Assembly: GCF_001296045.1 (NCBI RefSeq)
Contig: NZ_LJHS01000018.1
Coordinates: forward strand, 62,001-126,000
DNA length: 64,000 nt
Reading direction: 5' to 3'
DNA from: Rhizobium sp. AAP43
Lineage (GTDB): Bacteria; Pseudomonadota; Alphaproteobacteria; Rhizobiales; Rhizobiaceae
Shown: in pieces, positions 11,304 to 24,120 of the stretch
How the letters are laid out: each line of letters starts with the position of its first letter
How positions within the stretch are numbered: position 1 is the first letter of the stretch
Position numbers and translations under genes: made by a program
The notes under the pieces: generated by a model
Database searches by the model: none
What the model was told of the DNA's origin: nothing
What the model saw: the letters and a program-made list of their open reading frames with translations, nothing else

Positions 11304-12115
11304 TCGGCTGCCAAGGCGCCGCTTGCACCGTTCAACAGCAGTCGGGTCGCCGACGCGACGTCGTCCTTGCGCATCAGGCTTTCACCGACGAGGAAGGTGC
11401 TTATGCCGGTTGCCTGCAAACGAAGGCAATCGTCGTGGGTGAAGATCCCGCTCTCTCCGACCAGAAGGCGCTCTTCGGGCACCATTGGCGCCAGCTCTTC
11501 GCTGACCGTCAGGCTAACCTCAAAAGTCCGCAGATTGCGATTGTTGATGCCGACCAGCGGAGACGTGAGCCGCAGAGCCCGCTCCATTTCCTCGGCATCA
11601 TGCACTTCGACCAAGACATCCATGCCGAGCGCGTGCGCTTCGGCTTCCAGTTCAGCGGCTTGATCGTCGGAGAGTGACGCCATGATCAACAAGATGCAAT
11701 CGGCTCCCCAGGCACGTGCCTCGTGGACCTGATAGGTCTCGAACATGAAATCCTTGCGCAGCGCCGGAAGTGCGCAGGCATCGCGTGCCGCGACCAAAAA
11801 CTCCGGTGCACCCTGGAAACTCGGTGTATCCGTCAGCACCGAGAGGCAGGCGGCACCGCCGGCCTCATAGGCAGCCGCCAGCGACGCCGGATCGAAATCG
11901 GGACGGATCAAACCCTTGGAAGGGCTCGCCTTCTTGATTTCGGCGATCAGGCCGAAACGGCCTTCTGCCCGTGCCGCCATAAGCGCCTTGTAGAAACCAC
12001 GAGGCGCCGCTTGCGCTTCGATGGCCGCTTTCAGGCTGTCCAGCGGCCGCGCAACCTTGGCAGCTGCGATTTCTTCACGCTTGTAGATCTCGATCTGTTT
12101 CAAAATGTCGGTCAT
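11300..12115 (-). CDS. trpC: Indole-3-glycerol-phosphate synthase
   Basis: Closes the indole ring in tryptophan synthesis. 271 residues forming a TIM barrel, with [50 protein letters not shown] and LVGESGIF. The ATG at 12115 ([16 protein letters not shown]) matches family starts; the frame stays open upstream into trpD and should not be used. It starts eight bases after the trpD stop. Monofunctional: no PRAI domain is attached. Confidence 0.96.
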   Translation of the reverse strand: MTDILKQIEIYKREEIAAAKVARPLDSLKAAIEAQAAPRGFYKALMAARAEGRFGLIAEIKKASPSKGLIRPDFDPASLAAAYEAGGAACLSVLTDTPSFQGAPEFLVAARDACALPALRKDFMFETYQVHEARAWGADCILLIMASLSDDQAAELEAEAHALGMDVLVEVHDAEEMERALRLTSPLVGINNRNLRTFEVSLTVSEELAPMVPEERLLVGESGIFTHDDCLRLQATGISTFLVGESLMRKDDVASATRLLLNGASGALAAE

Positions 12116-12123
12116 GGCCAAGC

Positions 12124-13152
12124 TTAGCTCGTAACAGCGGAATTGGAAATGGCGACCAGCTTGGCAAGCGCTGCTGCCGCACCACCACCATCGAGCGACT
12201 GGCTGGCAAGATGCATACCCTCGGTCACGTCGGCAGCCTTGCCGGCAACGATCAGGGAGGCAGCCGCATTGCAAAGCGCCACGTCGCGATAGGCTGTCTT
12301 CGCACCTGACAGAACATCCTGGAGAGCGGCCGCATTGACGGCGCCATCACCGCCACGGATCGCATCGAGTGAAACGGTGGCAACACCAAAATCATCCGGG
12401 GTCAGTTCGAAGTTGCGGATTTCACCATCGCGCAGTTCCGCCACCATGCTTGGACCCGTCGTCGTGATCTCGTCCAGCCCGCTGCCATGCACCACCCAGG
12501 CGCTGGTCAATCCAATATCCCGTAGCGCTTCCGCGCCGGGGCCCACCCATTCCGGTGAATAGACGCCGAACAGCTGCTTCTTAACCCGCGCCGGGCTCGA
12601 CAGCGGTCCGACGATATTGAAGATCGTGCGTGTCCCGAGTTCGACCCGTGCGCCGCCGACGTGGCGCATCGCGGGATGATGGAGCTGGGCGAACATGAAG
12701 CCGATACCGGCCTCGCGAATGCAGCGTGAAATCGTCTCCGGGTCGATGTCGAGCTTCACGCCGAGTTGCGACAGCGCATCGGCCGTGCCCGATTTAGAGC
12801 TGAGCGCCCGGTTGCCATGCTTGGCAACTGGCACGCCGGCACCCGCAACGATCAGCGCTGCAAGTGTCGAGATATTGTAGGTGTTCGTGCCGTCGCCGCC
12901 CGTACCGACGATGTCGATGGCATCGTCAGGTGCGTCTACGGTGATCATCTTCTGGCGCATGATCGCGACCGCACCGGCGATCTCGTCAACGGTCTCCCCG
13001 CGGACGCGCAGGCCCATCAGGAAGGCGCCGATTTGCGCCATGCTGGCCTCGCCCGACATCAGGATCTCGAACGCGTCACTCGCCTCCTGTCGTGTCAGCG
13101 GATACCGCGTCGCGATCCTGGCAAGGAAGGGTTTTAAACCGGACATGGACAC
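12124..13152 (-). CDS. trpD: Anthranilate phosphoribosyltransferase
   Basis: Transfers phosphoribose from PRPP to anthranilate. 342 residues. The PRPP-binding loops [14 protein letters not shown] and [17 protein letters not shown] are intact, as is the family segment [14 protein letters not shown] followed by [10 protein letters not shown]. The gene lies 18 bases downstream of the folding-factor gene at 13171 and is followed closely by trpC, which suggests one transcript. Confidence 0.96.
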   Translation of the reverse strand: MSMSGLKPFLARIATRYPLTRQEASDAFEILMSGEASMAQIGAFLMGLRVRGETVDEIAGAVAIMRQKMITVDAPDDAIDIVGTGGDGTNTYNISTLAALIVAGAGVPVAKHGNRALSSKSGTADALSQLGVKLDIDPETISRCIREAGIGFMFAQLHHPAMRHVGGARVELGTRTIFNIVGPLSSPARVKKQLFGVYSPEWVGPGAEALRDIGLTSAWVVHGSGLDEITTTGPSMVAELRDGEIRNFELTPDDFGVATVSLDAIRGGDGAVNAAALQDVLSGAKTAYRDVALCNAAASLIVAGKAADVTEGMHLASQSLDGGGAAAALAKLVAISNSAVTS

Positions 13153-13170
13153 ACTCCCCCTTGCGTCGTG

Positions 13171-15060
13171 TTAGCGGACGATGGCCTGCTGAGCCAGCGC
13201 CTGATTGATGCTGACGCCGTATTGTGCCTGCAGCTGGTTCACCATCTGGTCGAGAATGTCGTCACCGACGGCGTTCGCGAGCGACAGCAACTGCTGTTCT
13301 TCATCGGGAGCCACCATACCGGTTGGCTCGTCGCGGACGGCGGTCACCTTGAGCAGGATCTGCGTCGCCGGATCAGCGCCAGCGGCTGAGGCCGTTGTGC
13401 CGACGGGGCCGCCGAACGCCGAGAACACGGCGGTCGGGCCGAGAACGGCGTCTTCGGTGCGGCGCGACAGGCCCGCCTTGCGCTCGACGGCAAGGCCAAG
13501 CTCAGTGGCGATTGTCTCTAGCGGCGTTCCATCCTGAACACGCTGGCGAAGGCTTTCGGCGCGTGCACCAAGAGCTGCTCGTTGCTGCTCGGCTGTCCAA
13601 TCTGCTACGGCGCGATCCCTGACTTCAGCGAGCTCGCGATCGCGCTCGCTCTTGATGTCTGTCACCTCGAACCACAGGTAACCGGTGGTGCCGAGGTTCA
13701 CCGCATTGGCTTCGAGCCCGATATCGGTGCGGAAAACTTCAGCCAGCACGGCATCTCGCGCCGGAATGTCGGTGACTTCGGTTTCGCGGGTATTGAGGCC
13801 TCGGCTGTCGATGTCGGTTACAGTCACGACCTGCAGCTTCAGCTGGTCTGCTGCTTCCTTCAAAGTCGAGCCGCCGGCGCGGAAATCCTCGAACTGATCA
13901 TGGACGGCGTTGATATCGGCGATTGCTGCTGCTTCGGCAAGTTCCTTGCGGATCTCTTCCCGCACTTCGTCAAGGCTGCGGGTACGGCCATCCTTGATAT
14001 TGGTGACACGCAGAATGACGGGGCCGAGTGCGCCCTCGACCACCGGCGTCGTGCCGCCATCGGCCGCAACCGCAAAGGTTGCGTCGGCAATGGCAACATC
14101 GGGGAGGCGGTCACGGGTGTATTCGCCGAGCAGAACGTCGCTGGCAGTTTTGCCCTGATCCGTAACGAGCTGATCAAACGTGGTGCCATTTTTCAATTCA
14201 GCCAGGGCGGCATCCGCGAGCTCGCGATTTTCGAAGCTCAGCTGCTCGATGGTTCTGCTGCCAGCAATGGTGAAGCTTGCTTTGCGGCGCTCATATTCAG
14301 CCGCAATCTGCTCGTCCGTTACAGTCGCGGCATCGGCGATATCGGAAGGCTCAAGCTTCACATAGGTAAAAGAGCGATATTCAGGCGCACGGTAGCGGGC
14401 TTTCGCTGTTTCGAACCAGGTCTTCAGCACTTCTTCTTCGGGAGCCTTCACGGGATCGATATTGGCATTCGTCAACAACAAGTAGTCGACATCGCGATTT
14501 TCAAACCGATAGTCGCGGATCGCATCGACCAGCACTTTCGGTGCAGCAAAGCCTTCCGACGTCGCGTCGACGATCTGGCTGCGCACGGCAACGCGAGAGC
14601 GTTCATTGATATAGTCTTCCTCACGCAGGCCTGCATTCCGCAACCGGCTGGAGAAGAGTGCGCGATCGAAATTGCCAGCCGTATTGATGAAGGCCGGGTC
14701 CTCGCCGATCAACTGCGCAAGGCGATCCTGAGACAGGCCGAGGTTCATATCGGACGCCAGCTGATCGAGCGCTGCGCCTGCGGCCAGCTGCGAAAAGACC
14801 TGGTTTTCGGCGCCGAGGGAACGGGCCTGCTCTGTTGTCAGCTGTGTCCCGAAACGCCGGCTCATCTCAGCGACTGTGCGCTGATAGGCAAATGCGTAGT
14901 CGCTGGTGGAGACGGTCTGATCCCCAACCGACACCACAGTGTCAGTGGTGGTGCTGAACAGGGATGCGGAGACCCCCCAGACGCCGAAGGAAACGACCAG
15001 AAGCAAAAGCAGCAACTTGGCGAAAATGGTCTGGGAAGCTTTTCTCATGAACACGAGCAT
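13171..15060 (-). CDS. PpiD/SurA-like peptidyl-prolyl isomerase
   Basis: Envelope folding factor of 629 residues. A single N-terminal membrane anchor (LLLLLLVVSFGVWGVSA) is followed by a SurA-N-like chaperone domain (VVSVGDQTVSTSDYAFAYQR) and, near residues 240-370, a diverged parvulin-type rotamase region (VTDEQIAAEYERRKASF). It is then helical and ends in a QAQYGVSINQALAQQ tail. This is the layout of PpiD. AAGGAG lies 13 bases before the ATG at 15060; an in-frame ATG at 15048 (MRKASQ) is an alternative. It heads the trpD-trpC-moaC-moeA run, as in many alphaproteobacteria. Confidence 0.88.
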   Translation of the reverse strand: MLVFMRKASQTIFAKLLLLLLVVSFGVWGVSASLFSTTTDTVVSVGDQTVSTSDYAFAYQRTVAEMSRRFGTQLTTEQARSLGAENQVFSQLAAGAALDQLASDMNLGLSQDRLAQLIGEDPAFINTAGNFDRALFSSRLRNAGLREEDYINERSRVAVRSQIVDATSEGFAAPKVLVDAIRDYRFENRDVDYLLLTNANIDPVKAPEEEVLKTWFETAKARYRAPEYRSFTYVKLEPSDIADAATVTDEQIAAEYERRKASFTIAGSRTIEQLSFENRELADAALAELKNGTTFDQLVTDQGKTASDVLLGEYTRDRLPDVAIADATFAVAADGGTTPVVEGALGPVILRVTNIKDGRTRSLDEVREEIRKELAEAAAIADINAVHDQFEDFRAGGSTLKEAADQLKLQVVTVTDIDSRGLNTRETEVTDIPARDAVLAEVFRTDIGLEANAVNLGTTGYLWFEVTDIKSERDRELAEVRDRAVADWTAEQQRAALGARAESLRQRVQDGTPLETIATELGLAVERKAGLSRRTEDAVLGPTAVFSAFGGPVGTTASAAGADPATQILLKVTAVRDEPTGMVAPDEEQQLLSLANAVGDDILDQMVNQLQAQYGVSINQALAQQAIVR

Positions 15061-15225
15061 CGGGACGCATAAACTCCTTGGCGGTTCGTTGCATCGAACG
15101 AATTGGGTGGACTTCCTTAGAACAAAGCCGCTGGGAAATGAAGGCTGCCACGACCGAAAACCGCAGTGATCACGGCGAGTTTCAGGTGGAGGCTCCCTCT
15201 TTGGCTCAACCTCAGCCCGGAAACG

Positions 15226-15255
15226 AAAAAAAGGCCGGACAATGCCGGCCTTTTT
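15226..15255 (-). terminator. Rho-independent terminator after gltA
   Basis: Read on the minus strand, GGCCGG pairs with CCGGCC (15245-15250 and 15233-15238) around a six-base loop, with A/T pairs extending the stem, and ends in a run of T (complement of 15226-15232). It lies 19 bases beyond the gltA stop. Confidence 0.85.
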
Positions 15256-15273
15256 GCAGTGATGAAAATGCGC

Positions 15274-16563
15274 TCAGCGCTCGGTCAGAGACTTGTAGTC
15301 GCGCTTCGGCGCGCCGGTGTAGAGCTGGCGCGGACGGCCGATGCGCTGTTGCGGATCTTCGATCATCTCGTTCCACTGTGCGATCCAGCCGACGGTACGG
15401 GCGAGCGCGAAGAGAACGGTAAACATCGTCGTCGGGAAGCCGAGCGCGCGCAGCGTGATGCCCGAATAGAAGTCGACGTTCGGGTAAAGCTTCTTCTCGA
15501 TGAAATAGGGATCGTTGAGCGCGATCTTTTCGAGTTCAAGCGCAACCTTCATCAGCGGATCGTCGCCGTGGCCGGTGGCTTCCAGGACCTCGTACATGGT
15601 CTTCTGCATGATCTTTGCGCGCGGATCATAGTTTTTATAGACACGGTGGCCGAAGCCCATCAGGCGGAACGGATCGTTCTTGTCCTTGGCGCGCGCAATA
15701 TATTCAGGGATGCGATCGACCGAGCCGATCTCCTGCAGCATGTTGAGCGCTGCCTCGTTGGCACCACCATGGGCCGGACCCCAAAGGCAGGCGATGCCAG
15801 CCGCGATGCATGCGAACGGGTTGGCACCAGACGAGCCCGCAAGGCGGACGGTCGAGGTGGACGCATTCTGCTCGTGATCAGCATGCAAGATGAAGATGCG
15901 GTCCATGGCGCGGGCGAGGACCGGGTTCACCTGGTACTCTTCGCAGGGTACGGCAAAGCACATGCGCAGGAAGTTGGATGCGTAGTCGAGATCGTTCTTC
16001 GGGTAAACGAAGGGCTGGCCGACATGATACTTATAGGCCATGGCGGCGATCGTCGGCATCTTGGCGATCATGCGCAGCGAAGCAACCATGCGCTGATGCG
16101 GATCGGTGATATCGGTCGAGTCGTGGTAGAAGGCGGAGAGCGCGCCGACGGTGCCAACCATGACGGCCATCGGATGCGCGTCGCGGCGATAGCCGGAGAA
16201 AAACTTCGACATCTGCTCATGCACCATCGTGTGATGGGTCACGCGGTAGTCGAAATCCTTCTTCTGTGCAGCGGTCGGAAGTTCACCGTAAAGCAGCAGG
16301 TAGCAGACTTCGAGGAAGTCACCCTTTTCGGCCAGCTGCTCGATCGGATAGCCGCGATGCAGCAGCACGCCTTCGTCGCCGTCGATATAAGTGATCTTGG
16401 ATTCGCATGAGGCGGTGGACGTGAAGCCCGGGTCGTAGGTGAATGCGCCGGTGTGCTTGTAAAGGGCCGCGATATCGATCACGTCGGGCCCGATCGTGCC
16501 GGCCTTGACGCCCAGGTCGACCGTCTTGTCACCGAGTTTCAAAGAAGCGCTTTTGTCCGTCAT
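15274..16563 (-). CDS. gltA: Citrate synthase
   Basis: Condenses oxaloacetate and acetyl-CoA at entry to the TCA cycle. 429 residues, the type II length. Active-site motifs are [17 protein letters not shown] (written [13 protein letters not shown], His), [14 protein letters not shown] (His) and the later [14 protein letters not shown] (Asp). The ATG at 16563 has GGAGGA seven bases upstream. A strong terminator follows. It stands alone on the minus strand, divergent from comEC. Confidence 0.97.
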   Translation of the reverse strand: MTDKSASLKLGDKTVDLGVKAGTIGPDVIDIAALYKHTGAFTYDPGFTSTASCESKITYIDGDEGVLLHRGYPIEQLAEKGDFLEVCYLLLYGELPTAAQKKDFDYRVTHHTMVHEQMSKFFSGYRRDAHPMAVMVGTVGALSAFYHDSTDITDPHQRMVASLRMIAKMPTIAAMAYKYHVGQPFVYPKNDLDYASNFLRMCFAVPCEEYQVNPVLARAMDRIFILHADHEQNASTSTVRLAGSSGANPFACIAAGIACLWGPAHGGANEAALNMLQEIGSVDRIPEYIARAKDKNDPFRLMGFGHRVYKNYDPRAKIMQKTMYEVLEATGHGDDPLMKVALELEKIALNDPYFIEKKLYPNVDFYSGITLRALGFPTTMFTVLFALARTVGWIAQWNEMIEDPQQRIGRPRQLYTGAPKRDYKSLTER

Positions 16564-16834
16564 GCTGATCCTCCGGAATTGGCGGGAAGGCGCCTTGAAA
16601 AAGCCGCCATCGGTTAAGCGTGTGTTGTAGCTATATGATACCGAAGTTAATGCCAACCTATCCAAAGGGCAAATTGTGCATCGCGAAATCGGCAACAATC
16701 GAACCGATCGGTTCGAGGAAGTAAACGCCTCAAAGGTTGCCCTGCGTTGCAAATTACGCACGCGTTGATTGTTTTTCGGAATGTCTTATGGTCTGGGCGC
16801 GGGCGCAGTTGTCGACCCGGCGGGGGCGCGCCGA

Positions 16835-19330
16835 ATGGTGGATTTGGCGAACAGAAGGAAAGAGGTTTCGGGGGCGGAGCCGGGGCCGTTTAAGGCGGCA
16901 CCGAATGAGCGCTCATTTCATCGCACCGTCGAAATTTTTGCACGATCGCTACGGTGGTATCCTTCGCTGCGCGATCGCCTGGATCATCTGAACGTCGCCA
17001 TCATAACCGCTCTGCAGGAAGAGGCGCGCTACGGCCATCTCTTTCTCTTCGTTCCAGTCTGGCTGGGCCTTGGGGCGGTAATCTGGTTCCTGGCACCCGC
17101 GCCGCCGTCGAGCGTGCTGCTTTCGGCGCTGCTGGCTGTATGCCTTTGCGGAGCGATCGTCCGGCGGGCATCGGAACTGCATAGGGCCATGTTCTTGTCC
17201 CTTGCCCTGATGGCGGCCGGCATGCTGCTCGCAGGCTGGGAAACCCATCGTGCTGGCACCACGATCCTCGATCAACCGGTGGTGACGATCGCAACAGGTA
17301 TCGTCGAGCGGCGGGAGGCGGGATCCGGCGCTGAATGGCGCTATGTCGTCCGACTGACGGCAACGGCCGAGCCGACAATTCGCCGCCGGCCAGAGCGCGT
17401 GTCGCTGCTGGCCCGCAGCCGGCATGAGCCGGTGGCCATCGGCGCTGTCATCACTGGACGCGTGCGGCTATCGCCGCCTTCGGGGCCTGCTTTGCCGGGC
17501 ATGAATGACTTTGCCTTCCAGAGCTACTACGCAGGCATTGGTGCGGTCGGCTTCTTTCTCGGAGCGCCGGCATCGGCAGGTCTTGATCCCGAGGCTCGCA
17601 ACGGGTGGTTGCAACGATTCGACAAGGCGCTCTTTTCCTTCCGTGATCGGATCTCCAGCCGAATCCGTGATGTCCTGCCGGGCGATACCGGCGCTTTTGC
17701 TGCCTCCATCATCACGGGCGAGCGCCGTTCCATGTCGCCCGAGGCGACGGAGGCGCTACGGGTGTCGGGACTTGCCCATATCACGGCGATTTCCGGACTG
17801 AACATGGCGCTCGCCGCGGGCATTTTCTTCGTAGGGCTCCGCGCCACCCTCAGCCTTTTGCCGGTCATAGCCCAACGCGTTCCGATCAAGAAACTGGCGG
17901 CTGGCGGCGCCCTTGTCGCGACGACGGGCTATGTGTTGGTCTCCGGTTATCAGATCTCGGCCCTGAGAGCCTATCTGATGACGGCCATCATGCTGACAGC
18001 CGTCCTCTTCGATCGACCAGCGATCAGCCTGCGCAATCTCGCACTGGCGGCCATCGGCATGTTGGTTGTTCAGCCGTCATCGGTGATGGGGCCAAGTTTC
18101 CAGATGTCTTTTGCTGCGACTGCAGCCCTGATCGCCGGTTACGCTGGATGGACGGCAAAGCCGCCGCCGCTCCTGCCCAGGGGCAGATCTTTGCCGGCGC
18201 GATTCGTGGCGGCTGCCGGAAGGTTTGCGGGCGGTACACTTGCGACATCCCTGATCGGTGGCATGGCCACCGCCATTTTCTCAATTTCGCATTTTCATCG
18301 TCTCTCGCCCCATGGACTTGAGGCCAATCTTGCCGCCATGCCCCTGATTTCGGTCGTGGTGATGCCGGCCGGTTTCGTCGCCATGCTGCTGATGCCGTTT
18401 GGCTTCGATGCACCTTTTCTTTGGGTGATGGGGGCGGGGCTGGATCTTGTTCTGGTCGTGGCGCACGCCGTCGCTGCCTGGGGCGATGGTTATGTCTTCC
18501 CGCGCCAGCCGGCCTGGTTTATCGCAGGAACCGTTCTTGGCCTGCTGCTCTTGACCTTGCTGCGCACGCGGCTCCGCCTCGTCGGCGCAAGCCTGTTCGT
18601 CGTGACGGCGGCTCTGGCGTGGTTGGCGCCCCTTGAACAGCCTCCCAGTCTTTTTGTCAGCGAAGACGGCCGCTTCGTCGCCTTCTTTGTCGATGCGGAT
18701 CGCAGCATCCTCGCCACCAATAAAAAGAAGCCGCCAGCTTTCCTCTTCGATCAATGGCGCCCGGTTCTCGACGTTGACGCACTGGCCGTTCCGATCGAGG
18801 CAGACGTTCCGCCGTTGCCTGAGCGAGCGGCGTGGAGCCCGGATACCGTGCAAAGCGGGGACGTCAAAGATTCTTCACGACAGAGTCCGCTACGGCAAGA
18901 ATTGAGCGATACCGATCAAAGAGAGGCAGCGAATATCTTTAAGGAACTGGTGCGCAAGGCAACGCCGAAGGCATTCACCTGCCTGAAAGGTGCCTGCGTG
19001 GCAAAGTTTAGCAACCGGACACTCATGACCCTGGATCGGTCGGATCTCCTCGGCGCAGCGTGCGACACCGCCGACATCGTTATCCTGGCATCGCGAAGTC
19101 GCGTTGCTCAATGCCGGTCCGGCACTATCCTCTTCACGGAGAGCACGCTGCGTATGAGTGGCGCGCTAGAAATAGAAATCGCACCGGGACGCGGAAAGAA
19201 AAGTTCGATCCAAGTGCGCGCGGCCTTCGATGGTCTGCCGCGCCCCTGGACTGCACATCGCCTCTACGACTGGCGTACAGGCAAGAGCGCATACAACCAT
19301 GATATTACGACCATGGCCGGCATAAAATGA
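16835..19330 (+). CDS. comEC: ComEC/Rec2-family DNA-uptake channel protein
   Basis: Polytopic membrane protein of about 831 residues. An N-terminal DUF4131-like part has two or three membrane segments (residues about 70-140). The competence domain carries ASIITGERRSMSPEATEAL, SGLAHITAISGLNMAL and VSGYQISALRAYLM. It is the inner-membrane channel for single-stranded DNA in transformable bacteria. The C-terminal 200 residues show no HxHxDH metallo-beta-lactamase motif, so the nuclease-like domain is degenerate or replaced. Start uncertain: ATG 16835 (MVDLANRR) is used; ATG 16781 and TTG 16769 are in frame. It converges on lexA. Confidence 0.88.
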   Translation: MVDLANRRKEVSGAEPGPFKAAPNERSFHRTVEIFARSLRWYPSLRDRLDHLNVAIITALQEEARYGHLFLFVPVWLGLGAVIWFLAPAPPSSVLLSALLAVCLCGAIVRRASELHRAMFLSLALMAAGMLLAGWETHRAGTTILDQPVVTIATGIVERREAGSGAEWRYVVRLTATAEPTIRRRPERVSLLARSRHEPVAIGAVITGRVRLSPPSGPALPGMNDFAFQSYYAGIGAVGFFLGAPASAGLDPEARNGWLQRFDKALFSFRDRISSRIRDVLPGDTGAFAASIITGERRSMSPEATEALRVSGLAHITAISGLNMALAAGIFFVGLRATLSLLPVIAQRVPIKKLAAGGALVATTGYVLVSGYQISALRAYLMTAIMLTAVLFDRPAISLRNLALAAIGMLVVQPSSVMGPSFQMSFAATAALIAGYAGWTAKPPPLLPRGRSLPARFVAAAGRFAGGTLATSLIGGMATAIFSISHFHRLSPHGLEANLAAMPLISVVVMPAGFVAMLLMPFGFDAPFLWVMGAGLDLVLVVAHAVAAWGDGYVFPRQPAWFIAGTVLGLLLLTLLRTRLRLVGASLFVVTAALAWLAPLEQPPSLFVSEDGRFVAFFVDADRSILATNKKKPPAFLFDQWRPVLDVDALAVPIEADVPPLPERAAWSPDTVQSGDVKDSSRQSPLRQELSDTDQREAANIFKELVRKATPKAFTCLKGACVAKFSNRTLMTLDRSDLLGAACDTADIVILASRSRVAQCRSGTILFTESTLRMSGALEIEIAPGRGKKSSIQVRAAFDGLPRPWTAHRLYDWRTGKSAYNHDITTMAGIK

Positions 19331-19359
19331 GCCCCTAAGCTTACCATAAGAGGCTGTCC

Positions 19360-20073
19360 TCAGTGATAGCGGCGGATCAGCCCAACCAGCTTGCCCTGAA
19401 TCTTCACCCTGTCTGGGCCGAAGATTCGGGTCTCATAGGCTGGGTTCGCGGCTTCAAGCGCAATAGAGGCGCCGCGACGGCGGAAGCGCTTCAAGGTTGC
19501 TTCCTCGTCATCAACCAGGGCGACGACAATGTCACCGGGATTTGCATTGGACGCATTTCGAATGATCACTGTATCGCCGTCGAGAATGCCGGCATCGATC
19601 ATCGAGTCGCCTTTGACCTCGAGAGCGTAGTGCTCGCCCGAGCCGATCATTTCATGGGGCACTGAGATGTCATGTGTATTGTTCTGAATGGCGGAAATCG
19701 GAACGCCCGCTGCAATCCGCCCCATGACTGGTACAGTAACCGATGGGCTGCGCTCTTCACTCGGTGCCTTGACGACCGAAGGGGCAGGTGGCTTGCCGAG
19801 ACTGCCCTCAATGACGCTTGGCGAAAAGCCACGGCGCGGCTGCAGGCTCTGCGTATAGGCCTCGGGCAACTTGATCACTTCGAGGGCTCGCGCCCTGTTC
19901 GGCAGCCTGCGGATAAAACCGCGCTCTTCAAGTGCCGTGATCAGTCGGTGAATACCTGATTTCGAGGCGAGATCCAGCGCATCCTTCATTTCGTCGAAGG
20001 AGGGCGGAACGCCCGATTCCTTCATCCGCTCATGGATGAAAAGAAGCAGTTCCTGTTGCTTTCGCGTCAGCAT
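19360..20073 (-). CDS. lexA: SOS response repressor LexA
   Basis: Represses DNA-damage genes and cleaves itself when RecA is activated. 237 residues: winged-helix DNA-binding domain ([44 protein letters not shown]) and S24 peptidase domain with cleavage site AAG (residues in GRIAAGVP), catalytic Ser in KGDSMIDAG and Lys in [12 protein letters not shown] lies eight bases before the ATG. An alphaproteobacterial SOS box lies 46-60 bases upstream, so it is autoregulated. Confidence 0.97.
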   Translation of the reverse strand: MLTRKQQELLLFIHERMKESGVPPSFDEMKDALDLASKSGIHRLITALEERGFIRRLPNRARALEVIKLPEAYTQSLQPRRGFSPSVIEGSLGKPPAPSVVKAPSEERSPSVTVPVMGRIAAGVPISAIQNNTHDISVPHEMIGSGEHYALEVKGDSMIDAGILDGDTVIIRNASNANPGDIVVALVDDEEATLKRFRRRGASIALEAANPAYETRIFGPDRVKIQGKLVGLIRRYH

Positions 20074-20118
20074 ATCCGATGCCTCATCAATGAAACAAAT
20101 CCAGAACGGACCCTATAT

Positions 20119-20133
20119 GTTCCATTTGTGTTC
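20119..20133 (-). promoter_or_regulatory. SOS box (LexA operator) of lexA
   Basis: The 15-base sequence GTTCCATTTGTGTTC is a perfect GTTC-N7-GTTC direct repeat, the LexA site described for alphaproteobacteria. It lies 46 bases upstream of the lexA start. An extra GAAC at 20104-20107 is close by. It supports autoregulation and, with the gene order, an alphaproteobacterial origin. Confidence 0.9.
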
Positions 20134-20251
20134 CGCAAGTGGATAAATTTCCGTGAAGATCACAGCAGAAAATGCGATAGGCGGGGGAAGGTGGGTTTTT
20201 GCGCCGAGATTGGTGTATTGAATGCCGCCGGCGAAAGGAAAAGGGTTGGCG

Positions 20252-20803
20252 ATGCTAAAGGAGATCGAGCGGACATTGCTCGGCAAGCGTGAGTCGGATC
20301 TGACATCTTCGGAGAAGCGCGTTCTCGCGCGAGCCCGCGAGCGTCGTGTCGTATCGACAGATGCAAGTCAGGAATTCCAGGCGGATGCGACAACCGGGCA
20401 GAGACTGGCCGACTCGATCGCCCGGATCGGCGGCTCCTGGGCCTTCATCATCGGCTTTTTCCTGTTTCTGACAGGCTGGACTGTTACCAACACCGTTCTG
20501 CTGGCCAGCAATGCACTCGATCCTTATCCCTTCATTTTTCTCAATCTCATCTTGTCCATGCTGGCTGCCATCCAGGCGCCAATCATCATGATGAGCCAGA
20601 ACCGGCAGGCCGAGCGTGACCGTTTCATGGCTGCGAAGGATTATGAGATCAACCTGAAGGCTGAAATCGAGGTCCTTGCGCTCCATCACAAAATCGATGA
20701 GCAGGTTCTGACGGAGTTGCGCGAGGCACGGCGTGAGCTTGCCGAATTGCATCAGGTCATCGGTGCACTTTCGAATCGGACCACCAACACTCCGCAATCC
20801 TGA
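20252..20803 (+). CDS. DUF1003 membrane protein
   Basis: 183-residue inner-membrane protein. Two transmembrane segments (AFIIGFFLFLTGWTVTN and PFIFLNLILSMLAAIQAPII) are separated by a short loop with DPYPF. The motif IIMMSQNRQAERDR at the second membrane exit, followed by a long charged helix (about residues 125-175), is typical of DUF1003. Molecular role is unknown. ATG 20252 has AAGGA upstream at a spacing near 12; ATG 20222 would add 10 residues. It lies 13 bases before the VOC gene, so they are probably co-transcribed. Confidence 0.85.
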   Translation: MLKEIERTLLGKRESDLTSSEKRVLARARERRVVSTDASQEFQADATTGQRLADSIARIGGSWAFIIGFFLFLTGWTVTNTVLLASNALDPYPFIFLNLILSMLAAIQAPIIMMSQNRQAERDRFMAAKDYEINLKAEIEVLALHHKIDEQVLTELREARRELAELHQVIGALSNRTTNTPQS

Positions 20804-20816
20804 GCAGGAGCTGGAC

Positions 20817-21706
20817 ATGATTGAAGACAGTAACGCATCACGCGCCATCGACCATCTGGTGCTGCCGGTTGGATCTCTTGATCAGGCAAGGGCTCGGCTG
20901 TCCGCGCTCGGTTTTACCATGGCGAGCGATGCGCGCCATCCCTTTGGCACCGAAAACGCCTGTGTCTTCTTCGCCGACGATACCTATCTGGAGCCGTTAG
21001 CGGTCGGTAGCCGCGAGGATTGCGAGGTCGCGGCAAAAGGCGGCAATGTGTTCGTTGCCCGTCATCTTGCCTTTCGGTTCCGTCGTGACGAGGGTTTGTC
21101 GGCCGTCGTCGTCAAGTCTGATGGTGCCGAAACGGATCACAAGCGTTTCGTCGAAGAGGGCATGAGTGCGGGTGAGGTGCTTCAGTTCTCGCGGACCTTT
21201 CGGTTTCCTGACGGGCGAACTGCGGATGGCACGTTTCGTCTCGCCTTCGCCGCCGATCTGCGCGCGCCGGACTTCTTCGCCTTTGCCTGTCAGCGGGTGA
21301 ATAGCTTGCCGGTGGATCGCGGGTTGCTAGCAGTCCATCCGAATGCGTCAATCGGCTTGGCGCGTGTGGTTCTCGTTGAAGATAACCCGAGCGACTTCCA
21401 GTATCTGTTCGAAACGGTTTTGGCGCAGCGCGACGTTACGGCCCATTCCTTCGGTCTGTCGATCCAGAGTGGCAATGCGGTGGTCGAGGTGCTGACGCCC
21501 GAAGGTTTTGTCGCCCATTACGGCCAGACGGTGGTAACGGCGGGCAGGGGCTTGATCGGCGCGGCCGTTGTCATGACGAGCCGGGATCTCGGCGTGACAG
21601 AAGCCTGTCTCGCTGCTAATGGCGTCACCTATCAGAGAAAGGGCGCGCGCATTGTTGTCGTGCCGGAAAAGGGCCAGGGCGTGGCCTTTGCCTTCGAGGA
21701 GATCAA

Positions 21707-21710
<4 letters not shown>
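20817..21710 (+). CDS. VOC-family (glyoxalase-like) protein
   Basis: 297 residues with a glyoxalase-like domain at the N-terminus ([40 protein letters not shown]) and a second VOC half near residues 175-295 ([33 protein letters not shown]). It matches the Glyoxalase_3 type of VOC protein. Substrate is unknown. AGGAG lies seven bases before the ATG at 20817. The stop overlaps the kdsA start by four bases (ATGA), so it is translationally linked to kdsA, as often in rhizobia. Confidence 0.85.
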
Positions 21711-24044
<2,334 letters not shown>

Positions 24045-24063
24045 TCTCAAGGTCGTCCAAATC

Positions 24064-24103
24064 AAAAGGCCCGCGTTGCAGATGCAACGCGGGCCTTTTT
24101 CTG
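24064..24103 (+). terminator. Rho-independent terminator after eno
   Basis: A long perfect stem, AAAAGGCCCGCGTTGC with its complement GCAACGCGGGCCTTTT, around a four-base AGAT loop, is followed by further T residues. It begins 19 bases after the eno stop. Confidence 0.93.
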
Positions 24104-24120
24104 TCTGTCGTCCGGGCGTC

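Noticed and set aside
13582..16410. Plus-strand frames of 496 and 414 codons opposite the PpiD-like gene and gltA
   Set aside because: Both lie antisense to genes with clear motifs and have no ribosome site or domain.
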